Positions 33,163 through 44,341 of a stretch of 64,000 nt of DNA are shown here, one piece after another; the first letter of the stretch is position 1, and every line of letters begins with the position of its first letter. Below the pieces are notes generated by a model that was given only the letters and a program-made list of their open reading frames with translations, searched no databases and had not been told where the DNA came from. Origin of the DNA: Nemertoderma westbladi (taxonomy: Eukaryota > Xenacoelomorpha > Nemertodermatida > Nemertodermatidae); the NCBI GenBank assembly GCA_032718475.1, contig JAUCBJ010000384.1, forward strand, positions 1-64,000, written 5' to 3'. A program made the position numbers and the translations under genes.

Positions 33163-36100
33163 CAGTACTACCGTAGTACCTGGTACTTCGGCACTCAGTA
33201 CTACCGTAGTACCTGGTACCTCGGCACTCAGTACTACCGTAGTACCTGGTACCTCGGCACTCAGTACTACCGTAGTACCTGGTACCTCAGCACTCAGTAC
33301 TACCGTAGTACCTGGTACCTCGGCACTCAGTACTACCGTAGTACCTGGTACCTCGGCACTCAGTACTACCGTAGTACCTGGTACCTCGGCACTCAGTACT
33401 ACCGTAGTACCTGGTGCCTTGGCACTCAGTACTACCGTAGTACCTGGTGCCTTGGCACTCAGTACTACCGTAGTACCTGGTACCTCGGCACTCAGTACTA
33501 CCGTAGTACCTGGTACCTCGGCACTCAGTACTACCGTAGTACCTGGTGCCTTGGCACTCAGTACTACCGTGTAGTACCTGGTACCGCGGCACTCAGTGCT
33601 ACCGTAGTACCTGGTACCTCGGCACTCAGTACTACCGTAGTACCTGGTACCTCGGCACTCAGTACTACCGTAGTACCTGGTACCTCGGCACTCAGTACTA
33701 CCGTAGTACCTGGTGCATCGGCACTCAGTACTACTGTAGTACCTGGTGCCTTGGCACTCAGTACTACCGTGTAGTACCTGGTACCGCGGCACTCAGTACT
33801 ACCGTAGTACCTGGTACCTCGGTACCCAGTACTACCGTAGTACCTGGTACCTCGGCACTCAGTACTACCGTAGTACCTGGTACCTCGGCACTCAGTACTA
33901 CCGTAGTACCTGGTGCCTTGGCACTCAGTACTATCGTGTAGTACCTGGTGCCTTGGCACTCAGTACTACCGTAGTACCTGGTACCTCGGCACTCAGTACT
34001 ACCGTAGTACCTGGTGCCTTGGCACTCAGTACTACCGTAGTACCTGGTGCCTTGGCACTCAGTACTACCGTAGTACCTGGTACCTCGGCACTCAGTACTA
34101 CCGTAGTACCTGGTGCCTTGGCACTCAGTACTACCGTAGTACCTGGTACCTCGGCACTCAGTACTACCGCAGTACCTGGTGCCTCGGCACTCAGTACTAC
34201 CGTAGTACCTGGTACCTCGGCACTCAGTACTACCGTAGTACCTGGTACCGCGGCACTCAGTGCTACCGTAGTACCTCGGTACCCAGTACTACCGTAGTAC
34301 CTGGTACCTCGGCACTCAGTACTACCGTAGTACCTGGTGCCTTGGCACTCAGTACTACCGTAGTACCTGGTGCCTTGGCACTCAGTACTACCGTAGTACC
34401 TGGTGCCTTGGCACTCAGTACTACCGTAGTACCTGGTACCTCGGCACTCAGTACTACCGTAGTACCTGGTGCCTTGGCACTCAGTACTACCGTAGTACCT
34501 GGTACCTCGGCACTCAGTACTACCGTAGTACCTGGTACCGCGGCACTCAGTGCTACCGTAGTACCTGGTACCTCGGTACCCAGTACTACCGTAGTACCTG
34601 GTACCTCGGCACTCAGTACTACCGTAGTACCTGGTGCCTTGGCACTCAGTACTACCGTGTAGTATCTGGTGCCTCGGCACTCAGTACTACCGTAGTACCT
34701 GGTGCCTTGGCACTCAGTGCTACCGTAGTACCTGGTACCTCGGTACCCAGTACTACCGTAGTACCTGGTGCCTTGGCACTCAGTACTACCGTAGTACCTG
34801 GTGCCTTGGCACTCAGTACTACCGTAGTACCTGGTACCTCGGCACTCAGTACTACCGTAGTACCTGGTGCCTTGGCACTCAGTACTACCGTAGTACCTGG
34901 TACCTCGGCACTCAGTACTACCGTAGTACCTGGTGCCTCGGCACTCAGTACTACCGTAGTACCTGGTACCTCGGCACTCAGTACTACCGTAGTACCTGGT
35001 ACCGCGGCACTCAGTGCTACCGTAGTACCTGGTACCTCGGTACCCAGTACTACCGTAGTACCTGGTGCCTTGGCACTCAGTACTACCGTGTAGTATCTGG
35101 TGCCTCGGCACTCAGTACTACTGTAGTACCTGGTGCCTTGGCACTCAGTGCTACCGTAGTACCTGGTACCTCGGTACCCAGTACTACCGTAGTACTGGTA
35201 CCTCGGCACTCAGTACTACCGTAGTACCTGGTACCTCGGCACTCAGTACTACCGCAGTACCTGGTGCCTCGGCACTCAGTACTACCGTAGTACCTGGTAC
35301 CTCGGCACTCAGTACTACCGTAGTACCTGGTACCGCGGCACTCAGTGCTACCGTAGTACCTCGGTACCCAGTACTACCGTAGTACCTGGTACCTCGGCAC
35401 TCAGTACTACCGTAGTACCTGGTGCCTTGGCACTCAGTACTACTGTAGTACCTGGTGCCTTGGCACTCAGTACTACCGTAGTACCTGGTGCCTTGGCACT
35501 CAGTACTACCGTAGTACCTGGTACCTCGGCACTCAGTACTACCGTAGTACCTGGTGCCTTGGCACTCAGTACTACCGTAGTACCTGGTACCTCGGCACTC
35601 AGTACTACCGTAGTACCTGGTACCGCGGCACTCAGTGCTACCGTAGTACCTGGTACCTCGGTACCCAGTACTACCGTAGTACCTGGTACCTCGGCACTCA
35701 GTACTACCGTAGTACCTGGTGCCTTGGCACTCAGTACTACCGTGTAGTATCTGGTGCCTCGGCACTCAGTACTACCGTAGTACCTGGTGCCTTGGCACTC
35801 AGTGCTACCGTAGTACCTGGTACCTCGGTACCCAGTACTACCGTAGTACCTGGTACCTCGGCACTCAGTACTACCGTAGTACCTGGTGCCTTGGCACTCA
35901 GTACTACCGTGTAGTATCTGGTGCCTCGGCACTCAGTGCTACCGTAGTACCTGGTACCTCGGTACCCAGTACTACCGTAGTACCTGGTTCCTCGGCACTC
36001 AGTACTACCGTAGTACCTGGTGCCTTGGCACTCAGTACTACCGTGTAGTACCTGGTACCTCGGCACTCAGTACTACCGTAGTACCTGGTACCTCGGCACT

Positions 36101-37779
36101 CAGTACTACCGTAGTACCTGGTGCCTTGGCACTCAGTACTACCGTAGTACATGGTGCCTTGGCACTCAGTACTACCGTAGTACCTGGTACCTCGGCACTC
36201 AGTACTACCGTAGTACCTGGTGCCTTGGCACTCAGTACTACCGTAGTACCTGGTACCTCGGCACTCAGTACTACCGTAGTACCTGGTGCCTCGGCACTCA
36301 GTACTACCGTAGTACCTGGTACCTCGGCACTCAGTACTACCGTAGTACCTGGTACCGCGGCACTCAGTGCTACCGTAGTACCTGGTACCTCGGTACCCAG
36401 TACTACCGTAGTACCTGGTACCTCGGCACTCAGTACTACCGTAGTACCTGGTGCCTTGGCACTCAGTACTACTGTAGTACCTGGTGCCTTGGCACTCAGT
36501 ACTACCGTAGTACCTGGTGCCTTGGCACTCAGTACTACCGTAGTACCTGGTACCTCGGCACTCAGTACTACCGTAGTACCTGGTGCCTTGGCATTCAGTA
36601 CTACCGTAGTACCTGGTACCTCGGCACTCAGTACTACCGTAGTACCTGGTACCGCGGCACTCAGTGCTACCGTAGTACCTGGTACCTCGGTACCCAGTAC
36701 TACCGTAGTACCTGGTACCTCGGCACTCAGTACTACCGTAGTACCTGGTGCCTTGGCACTCAGTACTACCGTGTAGTATCTGGTGCCTCGGCGCTCAGTA
36801 CTACCGTAGTACCTGGTGCCTTGGCACTCAGTGCTACCGTAGTACCTGGTACCTCGGTACCCAGTACTACCGTAGTACCTGGTACCTCGGCACTCAGTAC
36901 TACCGTAGTACCTGGTGCCTTGGCACTCAGTACTACCGTGTAGTATCTGGTGCCTCGGCACTCATTGCTACCGTAGTACCTGGTACCTCGGTACCCAGTA
37001 CTACCGTAGTACCTGGTTCCTCGGCACTCAGTACTACCGTAGTACCTGGTGCCTTGGCACTCAGTACTACCGTGTAGTACCTGGTACCTCGGCACTCATT
37101 ACTACCGTAGTACCTGGTGCCTCGGCGCTCAGTACTACCGTGTAGTATCTGGTGCCTCGGCACTCAGTACTACCGTAGTACCTGGTGCCTTGGCACTCAG
37201 TACTACCGTGTAGTACCTGGTGCCTTGGCACTCAGTACTACCGTAGTACCTGGTACCTCGGCACTCAGTACCACCGTAGTACCTGGTGCCTTGGCACTCA
37301 GTACTACCGTAGTACCTGGTGCCTTGGCACTCAGTACTACCGTGTAGTACCTGGTACCTCGGCACTCAGTACTACCGTAGTACCTGGTACCTCGGCACTC
37401 AGTACTACCGTAGTACCTGGTGCCTTGGCACTCAGTACTACCGTAGTACATGGTGCCTTGGCACTCAGTACTACCGTAGTACCTGGTGCCTTCGCACTCA
37501 GTACTACCGTGTAGTACCTGGTACCTCGGCACTCAGTACTACCGTAGTACCTGGTACCTCGGCACTCAGTAATACCGTAGTACCTGGTACCTCGGCACTC
37601 AGTACTACCGTAGTACCTGGTACCTCGGCACTCAGTACTACCGTAGTACCTGGTGCCTTGGCACTCAGTACTACCGTAGTACCTGGTGCCTTGGCACTCA
37701 GTACTACCGTGTAGTACCTGGTACCGCGGCACTCAGTGCTACCGTAGTACCTGGTACCTCGGTACCCAGTACTACCGTA
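33163..37779. repeat. Minisatellite III, main block, about 140 units
   Basis: 4.6 kb of the 33-bp unit with at least five unit types, distinguished by CCTCGGCACTC, CCTTGGCACTC, GTGCCTCGGC, ACCGCGGCACTCAGTGCT and CCTCGGTACCCAG. Some units carry a 2-bp GT insertion (ACCGTGTAGTA). The order of types recurs: the stretch from about 35380 to 36070 is repeated at 36409 to 37099, a 1,029-bp period equal to 31 units plus three GT insertions. Open frames on both strands are by-products. The GT insertions break any long frame. Confidence 0.96.
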
Positions 37780-37787
37780 GGGATGTA

Positions 37788-37989
37788 GGACAATTCGGCC
37801 CCGGTCAATTCGGTCCCGGACAATTCGGTCCGGACAATTCGATCCCGGCGGACAATTCGGTCCCGGACAATTCGGTCCCAAAACTCTAAATAAATGGGAC
37901 CGAATTGTCCGGGACCGATTTGTCCTAGGACCGAATTATCCGGGACCGAATTGTCCTAGGACCGAATTGTCCGGGACCGAATTGTCCGG
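37788..37989. repeat. Large inverted repeat made of a 15-bp motif
   Basis: The left arm (37788-37879) is a degenerate tandem of GGACAATTCGGTCCC. The right arm (37896-37989) is the reverse complement, GGGACCGAATTGTCC in tandem with some TA spacers. The 16-bp A/T-rich centre separates them. Transcribed RNA or single-stranded DNA would fold into a hairpin of about 90 bp per arm. It starts 9 bp after minisatellite III ends. It could be a MITE-like element, but no target duplication is obvious. Confidence 0.88.
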
Positions 37990-38179
37990 TTCCCAAAAAT
38001 ATTGTATTTTTTTTATTTTGTTATTGGTAAGTGTTCGAGAACATTATTATATATTATTTATTAAGGTGTAGCTTGTGTTTTTTTTACTAAACTTAATTAA
38101 AGTGGGATATGGAAATGGATATTTTATTCTTCCAATTAAAATAACGCGACAATCCTGTTCGAACTAAGAGGATTCTAAG
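37990..38179. other. AT-rich spacer, nothing recognised
   Basis: T-rich sequence with no open frame or repeat, between the inverted repeat and a BEL RT fragment. Confidence 0.5.
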
Positions 38180-38401
38180 AGCCTGAGTATTCTGAGCACT
38201 TATTTCGATCCAATGGGATTTATTAGTCCAGTAATCCTAGTTGCTCGGAGTCTAGTTCAACAAATGTGGCTCGAAAACCACTCTTGGGATGATCCACTTA
38301 AGGGAGAACTGTTAAAGAAGTGGATGAAGTGGGAAGACTCTTTACCTACTTTAAGATTTCCCGCTCATATTTTGGTGACGTTCTCCCCACTTATTCCTAT
38401 A
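38180..38401 (+). pseudogene. BEL/Pao RT fragment in inverted orientation
   Basis: Encodes YFDPMGFISPVILVARSLV and a following ENHSWDDPLKGELLKKW block, closely matching the minus-strand element at about 40500-40720 but on the plus strand. It has a roughly 10-bp deletion after DSLPT. It joins head-on to the truncated 3' end of the minus-strand element at about 38401, forming a fold-back. Confidence 0.85.
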
Positions 38402-41388
38402 ATAAGCACCATATCTCCGGCGCTGACGTTTTCTTGTTGCGCAAACCACTTAGTTCGAAGTTGTAGCGTGGGCAGATAATGTTTCTCGAAATGGTCAGCG
38501 AAACGACGGGATAGCAACTGCATAAGTTGCCAAGTTCGACGGCAGTATTCGTCTCCATCGGCAATCTCCGATCGTGGGAGCATGGCTACGGGTTTCTTCA
38601 GTAGGAAGTGCGCGGGTGTTAGCGCTTCCAGGGAATCGGGACTCGATGAGACTGGCATAAGCGGTCTCTCGTTGAGATAGGCAGCGATTTCCTCCATTAA
38701 CGTCCGCAAAAGTTCGTCGGTGAGATACGCGCGGCATGGCACTATAAAGTGAAATGCGGTTTTGACACTTCGAATTAATCTCTCCCAACTTCCTCCCCAC
38801 CAAGGGGCGTCGGCAGCGTTGAAGGTCCAGCTAGACGCTGTTATCCTTAGCTGGTCGTCCACCTGTCTTTGGTTCCAGTCCTTCACGTAAGCCTGTATCT
38901 CGTTGTTGGCACCTATGAAGTTCGTTCCTTTATCCGATCTCATGGTATTACTCGTCCCGAAGCGAGCGATCTGTCGTCGTAAACTTAAGACGAAGCTGTT
39001 AGTAGATAGATCGTTCACCATATCGAGATGGATGGCTCTACAGGTCATGCACACGAAGATGACACACCATCTCTTGACTATAGTCCTCGCACGATATACT
39101 TCAATAGGGCCAAATAAATCTACACCAGTATTAGTAAAAGGTGGTTCATAGAAGCTTACTCGTTCCCTAGGTAATTCTGCCTCTCGCTGTGTTAAAGGCC
39201 TACTGAATGCTTTCCTACAGGGTATGCAGTTCCTAAGAACTTGGTTCAGAGCTCTACGGGGTTTATCAAAATAATAGCGAGTTCGAATTTCGCTAAGAAT
39301 TCGTTCTCTACCAGCATGATAAAGTTTACCGTGAACGTCTACAATCATCTTGATTTGTACTTCAAGATTTCTAATAAGTATGGGGAATTTGGTGTCAAAG
39401 GATAAGGGCGCGTTGGTGAGTCTTCCTCCAACACGTATTAACCCATCTATCATTGTGCTCGAGAATCGATCCCTTAAGCGCATCTGTGGATTTCTCAACA
39501 ACAGGAAGTACTTTTCGGAATCCTCATAGCATTGCAGGAGTCTCAGTATCTGTTTATTTGTTTCTTCATACTCCTGGTGACTAATTTTCTCTTTTAGAAA
39601 ACGATCAGATATCTTATATTTGGGTAAATTCTTAATAACATGAACTTGTGCAGATGTCAATGGAGCGTGATCACTAGTGGTCTTCGTCCTGGAGTAGTGA
39701 TGATGAAAACATCGTCTTAAATATGTGACGGCTTTACAGAGCCGATTCCAGGAACTGTAATGATGCATTGCTCTCTGCAGCATGGGTGAGATTCCTTGCG
39801 AGACGTCTGGTATTCCAGATTTCCAATCTCTATCTCTAATTTCCACAACAGACTTATTTGTGTTGAGGGATTGTGGATCCGAAACATCATTCCCGGAAGT
39901 ATGTAATACAGATAGATCGATAGTCGGTTTAAATAACTTCGATTTACTCGCTCGGGTTTTAGGTTTGACGGTCTCCGCTCCCTTGGCTTGTCTAATCTCT
40001 GCCGTAGTAAGGTGAGGAGGCCATTCATCCTCTTCCTTGCTCAGGAAGTCGGGTCCACCCAACCAATCTGGAGTATCTATCAGTTCCTGTGGAGTTGCTC
40101 CCCTGGAGGCGATATCGGCTGGATTAATCGTACCAGGGCAATGTCTCCATTGATCTATCTTTGTGCGACTAAGAATAATAGCTACTCGGTTAGTAACAAA
40201 AACGCTAAACTGACAGACTTCATTGGTGAGATACTCCAACACGAGTAAAGCGTCGGTCCAATAAACCGTTTTCTCCAGTGGATAGTCGATTTGTTCCGTT
40301 ACGTTCCGGCCGATGGCTGTAGCGTATAAAGCCGCCTTTAACTCCGCTCGAGGAACCTTTAGCTTGTTGTTAATCAATGCCTTAGAGGTAACCAAGGCGA
40401 CTTTGATTCCATCCGGAGTTTCGACTCGCAGATATGCTACTATACCTATTCCCATGTCGCTGGCGTCTCCAAACACATGGAGTTGATAGGAATACGTAGG
40501 AAGAACATGGCCGAAATATGCACGGGAAATTATAAAGTTCTCGATGGCAGGTAGAGAATCTTCCCACTTCATCCATCTCTTTAACAATTCTCCCTTAAGC
40601 GGATCGTCCCATGAGTGGTTTTCAAGCCACATCTGTTGTACTAAACTCCGAGCAATCAATATAACTGGGCTAATAAATCCCAATGGGTCGAAATAAGTGC
40701 TCAGGATACTTAAACAAATCCGTTTGGTCCGAACTGGATTATCTCGCTGTTTTAACTGAAAAAACAGGATGTCTCTTTCAGTGTCCCACTTCAAGCCTAG
40801 CGTCTTGGTTTCAGGAAGATCGTCCTTTATTAAGTCTAGGTCTTTCGCTCCGCGATCTTCTACCGGTATGGCTTCCAGAAACTCACGGGAGTTGCTAGTG
40901 AATTTCGTCAGTCGAAATCCACCTCTTTTCAAACACTCTACCGTTCCTTTCGCGACAGCTATGGCTTCTTCTACTGATGGAAGGGACCTTAAATTGTCGT
41001 CCATGTATATATTGCGTTTTATGTTGTCTATCACTTCTTTGGAGAAGGAGTCTCGGTTGTCATTCGCAGTGGTTCGCACCACGGAGCAGGCGTTGGAAGG
41101 GCTTGATATGATCCCAAAAGCCTGGATGGTCATCCAGTACTCTACCGGTTTCTGGTTGAGGTCTCCTTCAGGCCACCACAGAAATCTCAGGCTATCTCTA
41201 TCTCTATCCAGCACCTTGACTTGTAAGAACATTCCTTCTATATCAGAGGCGAACGCGATGGAATATTGTCTTAATCTTAATAGTATTCCCAACAAAGATT
41301 GGAGTAAGTTGGGTCCTGGTAACAACTCGGAATTGAGGGATTGGCCCATATATAGCAGCAGAGCCATCGAATACGACTCGGACTTCAT
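38365..41388 (-). pseudogene. BEL element 2 Pol: RT, RNase H, integrase
   Basis: From residue 1 of the ATG at 41388, which is internal to the protein: RT motifs FASDIEGMFLQV (about 49) and YMDD (about 128), RNase H FGDASDMGIG (about 307), integrase zinc finger (about 689-725, ending NCIPC), catalytic residues in TGVDLFGP (about 754), RSDKGTNF (about 816) and GGSWERLI (about 867), and GDMVLII (about 994). The last dozen residues come from the antisense of the plus-strand RT fragment. The true N-terminal half of the RT lies in the previous frame. A single extra base near 41350 separates VFDGSAA from YMGQSLNS. Confidence 0.88.
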
Positions 41389-44341
41389 GGGGTTTACCGG
41401 GTTTGGGAACGTAATGATGTGTTAAATAATACGTTCTCTCAGTCACTGGTGTTCCTTCCGGTACTCTCTCCGCGTATCCCTTTGTTATAAATTTCTTCAG
41501 CTGAGTTTGGTACATTTCTTTCGCTGAAGCATTAGCTGTAAGTCGTCGATGTAATTGAGCGATTCTTTTCTCCGCCAAGGGTCTGTTATTTATAAATCTA
41601 GGTTCTCGTTTTCGAAATGGTAGGCCGATTTCATACCTACCTTGGTCTTTTAAAAAACGTGTGGTTGTTTCCTGGATTTGCTTGGCTCTTTCTTCTTCTA
41701 TCGATAGAGCCTTATCATATGAATTGGGCTCTACCAGTTCCTGAGTAAAGAATCGTACGGCTAGTTCGTCCCGAGTTCTAGCGTTGCAGCGCTCTATCTC
41801 ATCGTTTAGTTCGTCATTGTAAGCGATGGGTTCCGATGGGTGAATCAGTTGACATAGGTTCACCTGACTTTTCCAATTTTGGTTTTCTGTAAGTAGGTCG
41901 ATTGTGTTCTCTTCATCGAAGAGTTGGTAGATGTCGTCATTATCTGAGGAGTATGGTGTTCCCTCAGTTAGTTCGTCCACCTCACTGCTCTCCACTTCCC
42001 AATCGTGTACTTGGTATGTGTGTTCTTGTGGCATTCTCTCTTCGAGAGTCCTGCGGGAAGGGCCAGTAAAGTACCAACCTACTCTAGTTCTTACCGCATA
42101 GGTTTGCAGTGGCTGCGGTTGAGCAGGCCGTTTCTCTAATGTTTCGAGCGCCTCGTGCGCGTTTTGGCCGATGAGGATTTGCACTCCAGGATAATCTGTC
42201 TGGAATCGAGGTATCTTAAGATGTTGAATGCTCTCATCTTCGTCCCAATTATAAAGGTCTGCTTGAGTAGTAGCGAAGTTCTTTATAGCCACCATTTTTA
42301 CCGACCTTATACCTTGTGTTCCTAACTTATCCTGGGGGGTGGACAACACACCTACATAGTAATCTGCCGTTAAGGTAGATTTCCAAACCTGCATAATTCC
42401 TGACATATTCAATTTAGTCCGGAATTTGGGTTGTCCAGCAAAGATATCTTCGGCTAATTCTTGATCGATGAATGTTCCTGTGCTGCCGGAGTCAAGGAGG
42501 GCGTTCACTATGTAACTTTTGTTAAGACCGTGAACTCTTACCTGCACTACAGGAAATTCTCTGATTCCTACGTTGGAAGTTGGAGCTTTCCAAGATGGTT
42601 GTTTGGCAAAAGTAGTTGGGGGAAACTCATTGTTGGTGTCCTTTTCATAAGTAAGTGCTCGATACACTGCGGTATTGATTAGATAACAGGATTCGCTGGC
42701 GTCGGAGAATTCGTCAGTATAGTATCCTTCCATCTCAGACTCCTGATCAGTGTCGTTTACATCACTGAATTGGACATGTAGTTCGGGCTCACTTACCTGA
42801 CTCTGTTTGTCTCGTTCGAACTCACTGTGTAACAAGATGTGATGTTTCGCGCCACACTTTGCACACTTTATGTCGGAGTAACAGGTTCGCCGTTGGTGTC
42901 CTGGTCTGAGGCAATTATAGCATAACCGCTTGTCCCACACAACTGCACGTCTGTCTACAAGGGATTTCTTTAGAAATTCAGCACACGCACTCAAACGGTG
43001 GGTCCCGTCGCACAGCGCACAGTTAGGTTTTATGTTACTCACCTTACCTTGGGTAACTCGATGCACTCTCGTTTTTTCTTCGGGTTTTCTTCGGTGCATT
43101 CTGTTAGGAGACTGAGGGGGGGTCTTGGCAACCTGTTCTCTCCTATCGTTGTTTCGAGCCTTGTATTTACTTACATCTTTTGAGGTTTTGTCAACGTAGT
43201 AAGATCGCTCAGTATCTTTCCCGCTGTCCTCTTCTTGAGAAACTTGGCTTTCGCCGTCGTCAGTGTAACACACCAGTGTTATTCTTCTCCTAGAAGCGGG
43301 TTTCTCACTTACCTTATTTTCCGATGTTTTCTCTCTGGACTGCTTGATGAGTTGTAGTTTTACCTCACCATCTAAGAAGGACATGAGATCAGCCATGGTA
43401 GGACTTCGTCGTTGTTGTTCATTCATGTACAACACTTTCTTGTCCCAGCGGGTACATACTCCACCCTTTGGTAAAGTAGAGACTACGGCTCCAATAACCA
43501 TTGAACTCTGATATTCATGAGACTTACCTAACCAGTCCAATTGTCTACAGATCTCTTGAATCTCATCGGAAAACTCTATAATCCCGCTACTAAGGAAGTG
43601 TCGGGGGGCTACTAATTTTGCATACAAATACTTAGCTATGTTATCCTTGTTACCATACCTGATGTTTAATGTATCCCATACTTGTCTTAATCCTTCTGGA
43701 TGTCCAATAAACTTTAACGCCATTAACTTGGGAGGTCCTTCCAAGCACTTGATGAGGAACCTAAGTTTCTCTCCGTTAGATAGCACAGAGTTCTGTATGC
43801 TCTCTTTGTAATATTCGTTGAAAGGTAACCATTTCATCTCATCTCCATTGAATTTGACGATCTCTCCCACTTTGACCGCTTGGCGGGCTTCTGTTCTAGC
43901 CATCTGCCGCGTAAAGCTTTCTTGGGCCATCGTGTTATTTAATATCGAATTATCGGTATATAAATTTCTCGGATCATTATCAGGTCTATAGGGAATATCA
44001 TTAATAACAGGTCTATAATCACCCTTAATAGGGTTTGCTATAGGAGTTTCTACTTCACTAGCAGTATAGATGCGTGTAGGCTCCACACCTTGCGCATGTA
44101 ATACTTCAGACCTAACAGGTTGACACAATGTTACAGGGGGTATTGGTATGCCCTTTTGTATATTGACTAACTTGTCGCGTTCCAGTGCGATACTTTGCTG
44201 CACTTCTTGCAACTCTGCTCTACCTTCCCTTACTGTTCCCTTAAGCTGGTGGACAGTCTCCTGCATCTGTCCGAGCAGGAGGTTCATCCCCCGCCGTCCC
44301 TCCTCTACCCACTCGACCGCCGAAGCGGGAGTCGCCAACAT
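41243..44341 (-). CDS. BEL element 2 Gag, protease and start of RT
   Basis: 1,032 codons from an ATG at 44341. Gag core with VKFNGDEMKWLPF (about 161), zinc knuckles CALCDGTHRLSAC and CYNCLRPGHQRRTC plus a third Cys-His group (about 441-500), aspartic protease LLDSGSTGTF (about 617), a linker, then the RT N-terminus (HHYVPKPGKPHEVRVVFDG, about 975). The frame then drifts out of register by one base. The intact 3-kb frame argues for a fairly recent element, despite the loss of its 3' end. Confidence 0.88.
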   Translation of the reverse strand: MLATPASAVEWVEEGRRGMNLLLGQMQETVHQLKGTVREGRAELQEVQQSIALERDKLVNIQKGIPIPPVTLCQPVRSEVLHAQGVEPTRIYTASEVETPIANPIKGDYRPVINDIPYRPDNDPRNLYTDNSILNNTMAQESFTRQMARTEARQAVKVGEIVKFNGDEMKWLPFNEYYKESIQNSVLSNGEKLRFLIKCLEGPPKLMALKFIGHPEGLRQVWDTLNIRYGNKDNIAKYLYAKLVAPRHFLSSGIIEFSDEIQEICRQLDWLGKSHEYQSSMVIGAVVSTLPKGGVCTRWDKKVLYMNEQQRRSPTMADLMSFLDGEVKLQLIKQSREKTSENKVSEKPASRRRITLVCYTDDGESQVSQEEDSGKDTERSYYVDKTSKDVSKYKARNNDRREQVAKTPPQSPNRMHRRKPEEKTRVHRVTQGKVSNIKPNCALCDGTHRLSACAEFLKKSLVDRRAVVWDKRLCYNCLRPGHQRRTCYSDIKCAKCGAKHHILLHSEFERDKQSQVSEPELHVQFSDVNDTDQESEMEGYYTDEFSDASESCYLINTAVYRALTYEKDTNNEFPPTTFAKQPSWKAPTSNVGIREFPVVQVRVHGLNKSYIVNALLDSGSTGTFIDQELAEDIFAGQPKFRTKLNMSGIMQVWKSTLTADYYVGVLSTPQDKLGTQGIRSVKMVAIKNFATTQADLYNWDEDESIQHLKIPRFQTDYPGVQILIGQNAHEALETLEKRPAQPQPLQTYAVRTRVGWYFTGPSRRTLEERMPQEHTYQVHDWEVESSEVDELTEGTPYSSDNDDIYQLFDEENTIDLLTENQNWKSQVNLCQLIHPSEPIAYNDELNDEIERCNARTRDELAVRFFTQELVEPNSYDKALSIEEERAKQIQETTTRFLKDQGRYEIGLPFRKREPRFINNRPLAEKRIAQLHRRLTANASAKEMYQTQLKKFITKGYAERVPEGTPVTERTYYLTHHYVPKPGKPHEVRVVFDGSAAIYGPIPQFRVVTRTQLTPIFVGNTIKIKTIFHRVRL

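Noticed and set aside
1-37779. CRISPR array
   Set aside because: The repeats are directly adjacent, with no unique spacers, and the context is clearly animal DNA.
33148-37881. Many frames of 70-310 codons on both strands in minisatellite III
   Set aside because: All are translations of the 33-bp unit, open in several frames at once and broken by the 2-bp GT insertions.
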